Source: Prorocentrum cordatum (lineage: Eukaryota; Sar; Dinophyceae; Prorocentrales; Prorocentraceae). Taken from it: DNA of 64,000 bases. The notes under the pieces are model-generated. The model worked only from the letters and a program-made list of their open reading frames with translations, was not told the origin of the DNA and searched no databases. Both the position numbers and the translations under genes were made by a program. The stretch spans positions 60,001-124,000 of the forward strand of contig CAUYUJ010014592.1 in assembly GCA_963575745.1 (NCBI GenBank). The letters run 5' to 3'. Shown here piece after piece: positions 10,501 through 20,164 of the stretch (positions are counted from its first letter, which is position 1; each line of letters starts with the position of its first letter).

Positions 10501-11630
10501 ATATCCACATACAATGGCAGAACAAAGCGCACCGTAGCACTGCATCGCAGCATATAGCAACCCATGCCATGACACATCGTACCATGACAGAGTGCGTCAT
10601 AACACAATAGAACATAGCATGGCGTAGCAACTCATATCACGTTAGCGCAGGTTTCGGTGGGGATCGTTCGAAGCAACATATGTTCCTTTGCCCGTGAGGA
10701 GCACTTGGATGCCTGCTTCGTGCACATGGCTGCATGGGTTCGCATGCTCATCCACACGGTGGACGCAGAGTTCCCGCAGTTCAGTCTGATCAACTCAATG
10801 GGTGTGTTCAATGTATCTGAGATCGATGAGAATGCTCATGATAACGAACTGTCGCTGCGGAGGTGTGCCAACAAATATGGGGTCGTGGCCGATGATCTGA
10901 TGTACGAATACGGAGATTTGCTGCCATATGCCCAGAAATTTTACCAGGCTGCCCCAACAAAGGGCAGCACAGAAGCATGGAAACGAAAGATTGTGGACCA
11001 GGCAGTATATTTTCGTGTGTCGCCGGGCCAGCACCCCGGCCAGCCTTGGACAGTGGTGGTACGTGTTGCATGCTTCCTGGGGTTGCAGCTCTTCATTTGT
11101 AGAGCGGATAGTTGCGTGCATGGCTGGAGACGGGTGTCCAGGGTTTTGTGATTTGCATATTGTTTTTATGGCTTGTCTTTTTTAGTTCATTGACTTGTTT
11201 CTAGTGTTCTTGTTATTTTTTACTTCTATTATATTTTTTTTTATTTTTTTCACATTTTGTATATTATTTTTGCGTTTACTTGTAGTTTTTTCTTCCGATC
11301 ACAGATGGGAACCGAGTGGCTGACAAGCACGAGACTACCGAGGTGGCCGAGATAAAAATAAAGCACGATCTCCTGGACGCAGACATCGACCGAGTCATCG
11401 AACTGGCACAAAAGAAATGGATGCAATATCGAGGGCCCCGGAGGGCCTCTGGATCTGAGTATCGCGAGCCGTGCCTCGGCAAGGGCATCAAGACTTTTCG
11501 GGGCGTCGACAAGGGCCCGCATGGGTCAGGAAAGGAGGTGCAGGACGAGGAAGAGGAGATGCAGGAGGACGGCAGACGGGGGCACGCACGCACACGCACG
11601 CACACGCACACACGCACACAGAGTGAGTGA
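7533..11630 (+). CDS. hAT-like transposase-related gene, 5' truncated, three exons
   Basis: Exon 1 runs from the gap to 7899, exon 2 is 10651-11062 and exon 3 is 11305-11630. Exon 1 (DDFLVTITEEDCLLLSMM, then GGPGKLTQDGSQ) joins exon 2 (VSVGIVRSN, HMAAWVRMLIHTVDAEFP) in phase 0 across a canonical GT-AG intron of 2.75 kb. The second intron (GT at 11063, AG at 11303-11304, T-rich) joins to GNRVADKHETTEV and DADIDRVIELAQKKW; alternative donors are nearby. From memory, the order of segments resembles a large dinoflagellate family related to hAT transposases, but I cannot verify this and see no intact DDE triad. The last 30 codons are a CA-repeat-derived tail, so the real end may be earlier. Likely a mobile-element relative or domesticated copy. 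Confidence 0.4.
7925..8745 (+). mobile_element. CCCACCAGCCC-TIR element, copy 1 (~0.8 kb)
   Basis: It starts with CGCTTCGCGTATCC and CAGCCCATCCAGAAACGAT and ends with CCCAGAGGTCTGGTGGGACT, so the ends form an imperfect inverted repeat. The interior holds a conserved block (CTATCGGCCACGCGGCGGGG, near 8140) and the TCTTGGGGCC repeat. The same block recurs at 19760-19860. Non-coding; it sits within an intron. Confidence 0.5.
9320..9365. repeat. (CA)n microsatellite
   Basis: CACACACACGCACACACG run of about 40 bp inside the large intron. Confidence 0.9.
9700..10650 (-). repeat. Inverted relative of the 380-1380 repeat
   Basis: GC-rich units of about 65 bp (GCCGCGGCCGCCAGA..CCCCGATAATCCC) occur at 9705-9955. 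They are followed by degenerate CATAACATAGC sequence to 10640. This is the reverse-complement layout of 380-1380, including a GGTGGGGATCGTTCGAA edge matching GATCCCCACCG in the other copy. Confidence 0.55.
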
Positions 11631-12271
11631 GGGACACCAGTCGCAAAACGAGTGATCGAGGACAACGCTCTGACTGTCGCTGTCCGCCCGCCGCCCAGCC
11701 TCGAAGCTCAGACGAAGAGGAGGGCGGCGGACGGGCCCTCGTTGATCTTGACGCACGGCCTGGGGCCCACCTCACCGTCCATGAAGTAGTGATAACACCA
11801 CAACCGCCATGCTATAACAGATGCAGCTCCGCCAAACTATTGATTTGAACACCGACTATCGCAGCTAACGGGCGAAACGCCCGCGTGCACACGCCGAGAG
11901 CCAGCATAATACGCACCGTTGAATTCGAACAGACATACTGATTCTGACCACCAGAGCCTTCACCTACCAAGAAACATGCCCCAGAGAACAAGGTCGAAAG
12001 ACATGAGCGACAACAACAAGATAAAGACATCCGCGCCCGCGTTGCCTTCAGCAACCAGGGCAGAAATCCCAGACCGCAGTTGTCAAACACGCAAACCTTG
12101 CATATGATGAATTCCGACTGGCAGCACTGAAAACTGATTCCAAAAGCACCCAATTGCACATCAGAAATTACACAGTTGGCCGCGCCACCGACCAAATTAT
12201 GCCGTAAATGAATACAATTCCACTTTCATAGCAGCACCGCGCCCTGCCACGCCAGCCGACTGCGAACGCCA
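11631..12271. other. No gene seen
   Basis: Mixed sequence with short frames on both strands and no splice-consistent or conserved coding pattern. It separates two convergent coding regions, the hAT-like gene on plus and the broken gene on minus, so it probably holds both 3' flanks. Confidence 0.4.
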
Positions 12272-13543
12272 CTATAGTGCTTGAACTGGAAAACCTGGGG
12301 CCCGAATCGCAACCTCAGCGAAGAACCGCATGACCGCCGCGTTGACCGACACATGAGGCTGTAGTAGATCACGCGGAAAGCCCGCTTCTGTGAATAATGT
12401 GCCGTCGGCCCCCGATGCGAGATATGCGTTCATGATCTGCTGGATCTTCCGATCTGTGGCATACGTGTAGTATTCGTCGTAGCTGTACGCTTGGTTCTGG
12501 CCCCCCATGAACTTGGTGGCAAAAATACGGAGCGCGGGTTCCACCAGCGGCTGCGACGGGCGACTCGCCACTTGATGAAGGCGATTCCGCACCTGCACCC
12601 CGCAAGTTAAACTGAGAGCGCCATCCCATTCGCCAACGAACAGCACCTGAATGCCGTGAACTGTCGCCGTCGTCAATAGGCCGATCAGGTCGAGAAACCC
12701 GCGCACGTCGACGTGCGCGGGTTTCTCGACCTGATCGGCCTATTGACGACGGCGACAGTTCACGGCATGCAGGTGCTGTTCGTTGGCGAATGGGATGGCG
12801 CTCTCTGTTTAACTTGCGGGGTGCAGGTGCGGAATCGCCTTCATCAAGTGGCGAGTTGCCCGTCGCAGCCGCACCTGCACCCCGCAAGTTAAACTGAGAG
12901 CGCCATCCCATTCGCCAACGAACAGCACCTGCATGCCGTGAACTGTCGCCGTCGTCAATAGGCCGATCAGGTCGAGAAGCCCGCGCACGTCGACGTGCGC
13001 GTCGATTGAGATGGGTCCTCCTCGAAGCCCTCGTGCAATGAGTCGGTCTCCACCTGCTAGGCACTGCAGCTGACCACCCTCGTCCAGGTAGCACTGCTTC
13101 GGACGAAAACCCACGATAGGACAGACCGGCGACACCGTCGAAGGAGAATCGCCCAACTTCAGAAGATCAGTCTGCCTGCAAAGGGTAATCACAGTAGCCC
13201 ACGGCAACTGGCCCACCATGGCCTCGTACGCGATGGCCTCGAAATAGCTCCTCCGCTCACTGGGCGAAGGCGAGAACTTGGCATACTTGCGAAGAAGGTC
13301 ACATAGAGGCTGCACTGCTGCCGGTGATGGGCACAAACATGATGCAATCACGACCGTCGGAGCTTCGACCAATTGCTGGCACTCGAAAAGTTTGAATAAA
13401 TTCAGCTCGAGAATACTAACTCCCAATTCGACCAACGATGGCCCGCAGTGCTGCTGCAGCGTCGTCAACTCAATGTCCGACGAGAACCACCGTCGGAAAA
13501 GGGTACGCCGAGATACTTCATCAGCACCAGAATCCAGCTCCAT
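12272..13543 (-). pseudogene. Unrecognised protein gene broken by a fold-back triplication
   Basis: On the minus strand an ATG at 13543 opens a frame (MELDSGADEVSRRTLFRRWF) that reads well to about 12990. There it enters an inverted duplication and ends artificially at 12809. The genuine continuation lies at about 12709-12272 and ends in APGFPVQAL. Both parts share the block DLIGLLTTATVHG, LFVGEWDGALSLTCGVQV. Removing the extra inverted material would restore one continuous frame. I do not recognise the family; no transmembrane or catalytic motif is obvious. Either a recent template-switch mutation inactivated the gene or the structure is a library or assembly artefact. Confidence 0.5.
12547..12991. 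repeat. Fold-back triplication (minus-plus-minus)
   Basis: 12547-12709 and 12710-12872 are inverted arms of 163 bp with a perfect centre at GTCGAC and only about three mismatches. Part of the same segment returns in the first orientation at 12871-12991, leaving a 40-nt loop between the GTGCAGGTGC and GCACCTGCAC arms at 12821-12880. This is two consecutive inversions of one segment of about 120-160 bp. Confidence 0.9.
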
Positions 13544-13686
13544 CGAAACTCACGACCAAATCACTAAATCCCAAACAAACTCTGAGTGCCGCAGCGCCGC
13601 GAGGAGAAAGGAAGCGCGGTCGCCGCAAACTGGCTTGTGCCAACATGCACTCGCGCAGGAGGACAATGACGAGGATAATACAAATT

Positions 13687-14345
13687 ACCCCAGTGCGACC
13701 CTACCTAGAAGTTGGAGCCCCTAGGAAAGCAGCATTAATTGTTATGATGTACTATCTTATGCCGTGCTATGCTGTGCTATGCTATGCGATGCTAATGCTA
13801 TACTGCGCTATGCTATGCTATGCTATGCTATGATATGTCATGCTGCGCTGTGCTATGCTATGCTATGATATGCTGCACTATGCTATACTATGCTGTGATG
13901 TGTTGAGCTGCTGTGCTATGCTCTGCTACGCTATGCTATGTTATGGTATGCTGCGCGGTGCTATGCTGTGCTGTACTGTGCTGCGCTATGCTATGCTTTG
14001 CTGTGGTATGCTACGCTTTGCTGCACTATGCTGGGCTAGGATATGATATGCTGTACTGCGCTATGCTATGCTACGCTCTGCTATGTTCTGCTGTGCTCTG
14101 CTATGCGAATGCCCGGCGAAGCTAATATGATGGTAAGCTAAGCTAGGAGAAGCCTGAGCTAATATGAAGCTAAGCTAAGATGAAAGAAGCTAATCTACAA
14201 TGAGATAAGCAATGCTAAGCTAAGGGGGCGCAACTGGGGGAACCGCGGTGCGGATCCTGGGGTAACCGCCCGGGGCGGGCAATACTGCCTGGTCCCCTTT
14301 AAGAAAGAGGGTGATAACCCTACTAGGCAGAGCCTAGGTCGGGAA
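13687..14345 (+). mobile_element. CTATG MITE-like element, copy B
   Basis: It has the family start (CCCAGTGCGACCCTACCTAG, then AAGTTGGAGCC) and the conserved tail with two GGGGGAACCGC/GGGGTAACCGC boxes, ending in GCCTAGGTCGGGAA. At 659 bp it is the longest copy, because of the expanded CTATG/CTGTG array. Non-coding. Confidence 0.75.
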
Positions 14346-14552
14346 CAGCGGGGGGAGATAAACGGAGGAGGTGGGATGTAGGATGAGACAGATAGTACCC
14401 GTCGTCCTTGTCGCCCTCCCCGTTCCCGCCCAGCTCTTTCTCTTCCTCCTCCTCCTCCTCTTCCTCGTCCTGGTCCTCCTCTTCCTCCTGATGCCCCAGC
14501 GTCCTTTCCTTCCCCTCCCCCTCCTTACTTCCTCCTGTCTGGCAAATTCTTG
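14346..14552. repeat. (CTC/TCC)n pyrimidine tract
   Basis: A CCTCCTCCTCTTCCTCGTCC-type run between the MITE and the next element. No gene. Confidence 0.7.
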
Positions 14553-15600
14553 ACGCTTCGCGTATCCCCACCAGCCCATCCAGAAACGATCAACAGGGGA
14601 GTTGGTGAATCAGGGGCGGCAGGACGCATGCAGTCGCGCGGCCGTCTTCGAGAAAACAATGATCACACATAGCTTCCCGCATTGAAGTTTAAGATAGGAA
14701 TCGGTGCAAGCTACGATGGTGCTTCGATGAGGGGCGAAGGGTGTTTCGATGACTCGTAATGGCTGTTGCGCTGATTTGTGTCTTAAGCTCGCGTGCGTTC
14801 CGAAACTTGGAGGCATCTTGGGGCTCTCCTGGGGCTCTTTCTTGGGGCTCTCTTGGGGCCTCCGGGGGCTCTTTCCTGAGGTTCTCTTAGGGCCTTCTTG
14901 GGGCTTCTTGGGGCTCTTTTGGGGCGTCTTGGGGCCCTCTTGGGGCTCTTTGGGGGGACTGGGGGCCTTCTTGGGGCTCTTTTGGGATCACTGAGGGGCC
15001 TCTTGGGGCCGTCTTGGTTCTTATGGCTGAAGAGGGGGGGGGGCTCAATTCTTGCCCCCCCTCGGAGGCTCAAACATGCCGTCTTGTGACCCTTGGCCCG
15101 CTCTTGGAGCGCTCTTGGCGCTCTTGGGGCCGTCTTGGGGATCTCTTGGGCCCCTCTTAGATCTTGGGGCTGTCTCGGGCCATCTTGGGGCCATCTTCAA
15201 GAGCCCTTCGGAGGCGAAAAAGCGAGAAGGCAAAAAACATGGATGTTCCTCAGGTTTTGAATAATTTTGGCCTCTTGGTGTGGTCCTTGGAGGCCTCGGA
15301 GGGCATTTGAAACCGTCGTGGGGCCGTCTTGAGGCCTCTCGGACGCGTGTCGGAAGCTATCTTGACCCGTCTACCGCTATCTCGGGCCATCTTGGAAGCC
15401 ACCTTGCGCTCTCGGGGGCCCTCTTGGAGCCATCTTGGGCCATCTTGGACGCTGCTATGGGTCCGCTCCCACCCCCCCTGTCCAAGCGCAGGGAGGGGGG
15501 GAGGACGTAAACCTCTCGCGCAGGGAACACCATGAGGTTGGAAAGGGAAACGCCCTAGACTTAGACCACCCGCGCCCAGAGGGCTGGTGGGACTCCTACA
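14553..15600 (+). mobile_element. CCCACCAGCCC-TIR element, copy 2 (~1.05 kb)
   Basis: It begins with TTGACGCTTCGCGTATCCCC and CACCAGCCCATCCAGAAACG and ends in CCCAGAGGGCTGGTGGGACT. The first 260 bp are strongly conserved with 21186-21460 in reverse (for example AACTTGGAGGCATCTTGGGG). The middle is TCTTGGGGCC repeat, followed by a block with ATGGGTCCGCTCCC and CCTGTCCAAGCGCAGGG. No transposase is visible, so it would be non-autonomous. Confidence 0.6.
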
Positions 15601-16123
15601 TCCCACCTTTTAACATCCCCACCAGTGTCCTCCCCCTCTACTTTCTGCCCCCTGCCCGCGCCCTCCCTCCGCCATCTCCGCCCTCCGATGGCATCGGAGG
15701 GTCCCAGATACCGAGACGAACTGGCCGACAGGATACCGAGACTAACTGGCTGCGCAAGCGCCGGCTCGACGTCGCGAGCCAGATGGACGAGGCACGGACG
15801 CCTCGCCCTCCTCGCCATAATTAATGTTCTCGTCGGCACGGCTGGGCTCGGCTCGATTTTCCTGGGGGCCCCCCCTTAGACTTCAGTCAGGGTCGGCGGG
15901 GCCAGCTAAAGCCACAATCAACAAAAATCCCACTGGTAGGTTTGTCTTGAAGACAAACTTACCAGTCTGTTAGGTCGGTAGGGGCAACGTGGACCGAAGG
16001 GCCCTTTATAGGCCCGTGAAAGCTTCTTCAGCGCCACTACTATCCTGAAGTCCTCGATTCCGCTTGTTGCCTCCACCGGCCGCCCGATTGCCCCCTCCTC
16101 CTTTTTATTTGTCTCTCTCCAAG
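15601..16123. other. No gene seen; contains a hairpin at 15932-15966
   Basis: Upstream flank of the next coding exon. It includes an inverted repeat, ACTGGTAGGTTTGTCT and AGACAAACTTACCAGT, with a 3-nt loop and one mismatch. Immediately before 16124 there is a pyrimidine-rich stretch ending in CCAAG, a plausible splice acceptor. Confidence 0.45.
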
Positions 16124-16978
16124 GTGACCAAGCGGTCACGTTCTGAGACACTGGCTGCTGCCGAGCTGGCGTCGGCACCCAAGTGGACGCCGAAAATGGA
16201 GGGTGAGGTTGTCAAGCAACATGCTAAATCATTCAACAAACGGTGCGCTGCTGCAGACAACGGCACGCTGCTTGATCATGAGATGGACGATGACATGCGA
16301 TCCGACTTGGACATATATCGAGCTCGCCAGAAACAAAACGACAAAAAAGCAGCAGCAACGGCACGAACGCTCGCCCATAATAATGCAAGGTTCCGCCACA
16401 GCTTCGACATGTCAGGGTGTCACTGTCACGTCGATGACGCTTGCAAGACCGACTCAGTGCTGATGCGTGCCGTCGCCGTGCGAGGTTTGCGAGTCGTGCC
16501 CACGCCATCTGTGCGCATAGGAGTGTTCGTTGTGGCCGACCCGTCGAAACCAGGGCAGCGGGCCGCGTGGATATCTGCACTGACATCTGCGCGATTGGTT
16601 GTTCCCGAGTTTGTCCAGACCGACGGCCGGAGTGGTGCTTGCGTTGTTCACAAACCAGCTGCCATCACTCAGCGTCGCAAGGTGTGGATATCAGACGCGT
16701 TCGTGGCTGCTCATCCGAGGATCGGTGTAATCATTGATGAGGCCAGGCGGCTGCCGCAGAGCAAGTGGATTGACTTGCGAACACGTGGTAGCTTTTTAGC
16801 TGCCAGGCCGGAGAATAGTTTCAATCAGATTGCCTTTGTCACGATTGCAGAGAAGAATACGGATGATGAGTTCCAGCGGAGGCGCAACGTCTTTACTGTA
16901 CAGTCGTATTTGCCTTGGATTGCTAAGCACAGGGGCGGCCACGCGCCCGACTTCGCCGTGGGAGACTGTGGCGGTTGA
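16124..16978 (+). CDS. Unrecognised protein, probable internal-to-last exon
   Basis: The frame opens after a pyrimidine tract and CCAAG, so residues VTKRSRSETLAAAEL probably follow a splice acceptor. The first in-frame ATG of the exon is at 16196 (MEGEVVKQH). The stop is at 16976-16978. The N-terminal third is rich in Lys, Arg and Ala (RARQKQNDKKAAATARTLAH). The middle has CHCHVDDAC. The rest is a mixed globular sequence with WISALTSARLVVPEF and KVWISDAFVAAHPRIGV, vaguely like a BRCT fold; this is a guess. No upstream exon was found with confidence. Codon use is GC-rich at third positions, like the other candidate genes. Confidence 0.45.
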   Translation: MTKRSRSETLAAAELASAPKWTPKMEGEVVKQHAKSFNKRCAAADNGTLLDHEMDDDMRSDLDIYRARQKQNDKKAAATARTLAHNNARFRHSFDMSGCHCHVDDACKTDSVLMRAVAVRGLRVVPTPSVRIGVFVVADPSKPGQRAAWISALTSARLVVPEFVQTDGRSGACVVHKPAAITQRRKVWISDAFVAAHPRIGVIIDEARRLPQSKWIDLRTRGSFLAARPENSFNQIAFVTIAEKNTDDEFQRRRNVFTVQSYLPWIAKHRGGHAPDFAVGDCGG

Positions 16979-17467
16979 AGCCGCAGTGCGTTTGGCACGT
17001 CGGGACAATCGCTATGCCACTTAGCAATGTATCCCTCATTCTAGTCATCATCATCAGCACCAGCAACATCAGCAACACACGCATCATGATGACCTATGTC
17101 ATCACCATCATCACCAGCCTCATCGACATCATCATCAGCACCCTCGCCATGATAGATCAAATTTCGGCGCACCCCTTGCGCGCTTCGTGGCCCAATAAGG
17201 AATTAGCTTAACAATGCCCATGTCAACGCCCTACCACAATCGCCACCCTCCCTCTTGCGCATTGTCCGTCCCTGCCGCTGTTCCAGTCCACTCCAAAACT
17301 TCCTCTCCTCCCCTTCCCCATCCCGCACCCACAATCCTTTCGAGTCCTCGTCGCCCCGCGGGCGTGGCATGTCCGCAACGGGGGTGGCGCTCAAGATCAT
17401 TCGGGAAAAGGGACCGCCTTCCGGCGCTTGGGATAATTCACAGAAGCCCCACTGTCACTGTCCATAA
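16979..17467. other. No gene seen; CAT/CAG trinucleotide tract at 17040-17150
   Basis: 3' flank of the preceding exon, then degenerate CATCATCATCAGCACCAGC sequence, then CT-rich DNA leading into a reversed MITE. Confidence 0.5.
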
Positions 17468-17910
17468 TTCCCTACCTAGGCTCTGCCTAGAAGGGTTCTT
17501 ACTCTCTTGGTTTAAAGGGCCAGTATCCGCCCCGCGGTTCCCCTGATACGTCCCATTAGCTTAGCGTTGCTGATCTCATCTTAGCTTAGTTTATTTCATC
17601 TTAGCTTAGCTTAGCTTCATCTTAGCTTATCTTAGCGCAGCATAGCATATCATAGCATATGCTAGCATAGCATATCATAGCATAGCATAGCGCGGCTTAG
17701 CAACGCATAGCATATCATAGCAAACCTTAGCATAGTACAGCGCATAATGACATACCATAGCTTAGCATAACGTAGCATAGCATATAGCAGCATGGCATAA
17801 CATACCATAGCATAGCATAGCGCAGCATAGCATGGCACAGCATAGCATATCATAGGAACTAATGCTGCTTTCCTAGGGGCTCCAACTTCTAGGTAGGGTC
17901 GCACTGTGGT
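17468..17910 (-). mobile_element. CTATG MITE-like element, copy D (reverse)
   Basis: Read on the minus strand it starts ACAGTGCGACCCTACCTAG and ends CCTAGGTAGGGAA, with the internal CTATG/CTAAG array and conserved GGGGAACCGC box. This orientation makes the terminal inverted repeats clear: TTCCCTACCTAGG at the left edge and CTAGGTAGGG at the right. Confidence 0.75.
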
Positions 17911-18002
17911 ATTTACTAATGTCCTGGAGAGTCCAGCTGCGCCGGTAGGCCCTCGTTTCGACTCCGATGGACGGTCATCTCGACCCCCCCCAAAAAAAAG
18001 GT

Positions 18003-19140
18003 CGTGAGCCTACTGGTCATTTTGACCAGTAGGCTCACGAGCCGGGGACGTCCCCGAGGCGTGAGTCGGACTGGTTCTTGGGTCGTGAGTTTCGATGGTC
18101 GACTCGGAATTTTCCGGACCAGTGACTCACGACCACTTCTGGCTATATATTATTTTTGTATCTATTTTTTTTGTTTATTTTATTAATGTTGTCAGTTAGG
18201 TTTGTTTTTTTATTTTTATTGGACCATTCTTTATTTTTTTTTTTATTTTTATTATTTTTGTTTTTTTTATATATTATTTTTTTATTTTTCTTATTTAGTA
18301 TTGTTTTATTTTTTCTTATTGAGACCAGTCGGGCTCACGCGCTGGGGACGTCCCCGAGGCGTGAGCCCACTGGTCATTTTGACCAGTAGGCTCACGACCA
18401 AATCGCTGATAGGCAATCGGGCTGAGAGGACCAGTCGGCTCACGCGCCGGGGACGTCCCCGATGCGCGAGTCGGCTGAGATGACCAGTCGGCTCACGCGC
18501 CGGGGACGTCCCCGACGCGTGAGTCGGCATACGACGATGACCAGTCGGCTCACGCGCCGGGGACGTCCCCTCGGCGCGAGTCGGTTGAGATGACCAGTCG
18601 GCTCACGCGCCGGGGACGTCCCCGAGGCGTGAGTCGACTGGTCTTGGGGTCGTGAGTCGACTGGTCAGCCTCAGGAATTCCCGAGACCACTCGACTCACG
18701 ACCCCGCGACCAGTCGGCTCACGCGCCGGGGACGTCCCCGAGGCGTGAGTCGGCATACGACGATGACCAGTCGGCTCACGCGCCGGGGACGTCCCCTCGG
18801 CGCGAGTCGGTTGATATGACCAGTCGGCTCACGCGCCGGGGACGTCCCCGAGGCGTGAGTTCGACTGGATTTTTTTTTTTTCCTTGGGGTGCGTGAGACG
18901 GACTGGTCAGCACTCAGGAATTCCCGAGGAACATTCGACTCACGACCCGCGTACGTCGGCTCACGCGCCGGGGACGTCCCCGAGGCGTGAGTCGGCATAC
19001 GACGATGACCAGTCGGCTCACGCGCCGGGGACGTCCCCGATGCGCGAGTCGGCTGAGATGACCAGTCGGCTCACGCGCCGGGGACGTCCCCGACGCGTGA
19101 GTCGACTGGTCTTGGGGTCGTGAGTCGACTGGTCAGCCTC
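18003..19140. repeat. Minisatellite of palindromic units centred on GGGGACGTCCCC
   Basis: Twelve units each carry GGGGACGTCCCC flanked by CTCACGCG and GCGTGAG and, further out, ACCAGTCG and CGACTGGT. Each unit can therefore fold into a long hairpin. Spacing is about 50-60 bp with interruptions (GGAATTCC-like segments at 18670, 18915 and 19135). A T-rich insertion (18130-18330) splits off the first unit. Confidence 0.9.
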
Positions 19141-19148
19141 AGGAATTC

Positions 19149-20160
19149 TAGTCGCTTCGCGTATCCCCATCAACCCATCAAGAAACACTGTCCAGGCGAA
19201 TTGAGCGTTGAGGGACGGCCGAACCGTGTGAATGAGAGAGGGAGTGAATGGGACAATTGGATGGACGTATGATGGAGTATGGATAAGGATTAACCCAGCG
19301 CGACCCTACCTAGAAGGTGGAGCCCCTAGGAACGCAGCATTAGTTGCTATGCTATGCTATGCTATGATATGTTGCGCTATGTTGTGCTATGCTATGCTGT
19401 GCTGCGCTATGATATGCTATGCTATGCTAAGCGATGCTATGTCATGCTGCGCTGTGCTATGCTAAGCTATGCTATGCTATGCTATGCTGCGCTATGCTAT
19501 GCTATGCTATGCTATGCTGAGCTAAGATGAAGCTACGCTAAGCTAAGATGAAATAAGCTAAGCTAAGATGGGATAAGCAACGCTACGCTAAGGGGACGTA
19601 GCTGGGGGAACCGCGGGGCGGATACTGGGGGAACCGCCTGGGCAGGCCCCCACTGCCCGGCCCTTTAAGCCAAACGCGTAAGAACCCTTCTAGGCAGATC
19701 ATAGGTAGGGAATGATGAATAGGATGAGGCGGAGGATGAGGCGGAGGATGAGGCGGAGAGGGATGGTGCATGCTATCGGCCACGCGGCGGGGACCTATGC
19801 TTGCCGCTCCGATGTGATCCTTGCCGCCCCGCCTGGTGGATCTAGAGGCAGGAGGGGGATGAGAAAGGATATGAGGGGGTAGGATGAGGAGAGCAAGCAC
19901 ACGGGTCATATGTAGGGCTCTTGGATGCTTCATCTCCTGTGCGTCTTGGAGTGTCTTGGGGGGTCTCTTGGCGGTCGTGGGGGGCTCTTCGGCGTCTTGG
20001 GTGCCTCGGGAATGCCTCTTGGGCCCGCTTGGGATCCTTTTGGGGGCCTCCTGGGTGCCTTTTGGAGGCCTCTTCGGGCCATAGTCTTGAGACCTCCTGG
20101 GGCCTCCAAGGCGCTTCTTGGGGCCATCTTGGAGGAGATGGATCAACCAAGCGAGGGGCT
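19149..20160 (+). mobile_element. CCCACCAGCCC-family element, copy 3, interrupted by a MITE
   Basis: The start (CGCTTCGCGTATCCCCATCA) and the block CTATCGGCCACGCGGCGGGG match copy 1 at 7925-8525. MITE copy C (19293-19712) is nested inside. The right end is cut off by an oppositely oriented copy beginning at 20165. Confidence 0.55.
19293..19712 (+). mobile_element. CTATG MITE-like element, copy C (nested)
   Basis: The shortest copy, 420 bp, with the family start ACCCAGCGCGACCCTACCTAG variant and end ATAGGTAGGGAA. It interrupts a repeat whose uninterrupted form is visible near 8070-8105, giving an empty-site comparison. Confidence 0.75.
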
Positions 20161-20164
20161 TTAA

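Larger units (their letters stand above)
7900..10650 (+). other. Intron 1 of the hAT-like gene, filled with repeats
   Basis: Donor CAG|GTGGGA and acceptor GCGCAG|G. The CCCACCAGCCC-type repeat begins 25 bp after the donor. The rest holds the TTGGGG repeat, a CA microsatellite, a GC-rich minisatellite and a CATAAC-like tract. From 8760 to 9290 I see no recognisable feature. Confidence 0.4.

Noticed and set aside
18156-18500. Phe/Leu-rich frames that look like a membrane protein
   Set aside because: Poly-T sequence inside the palindromic minisatellite.
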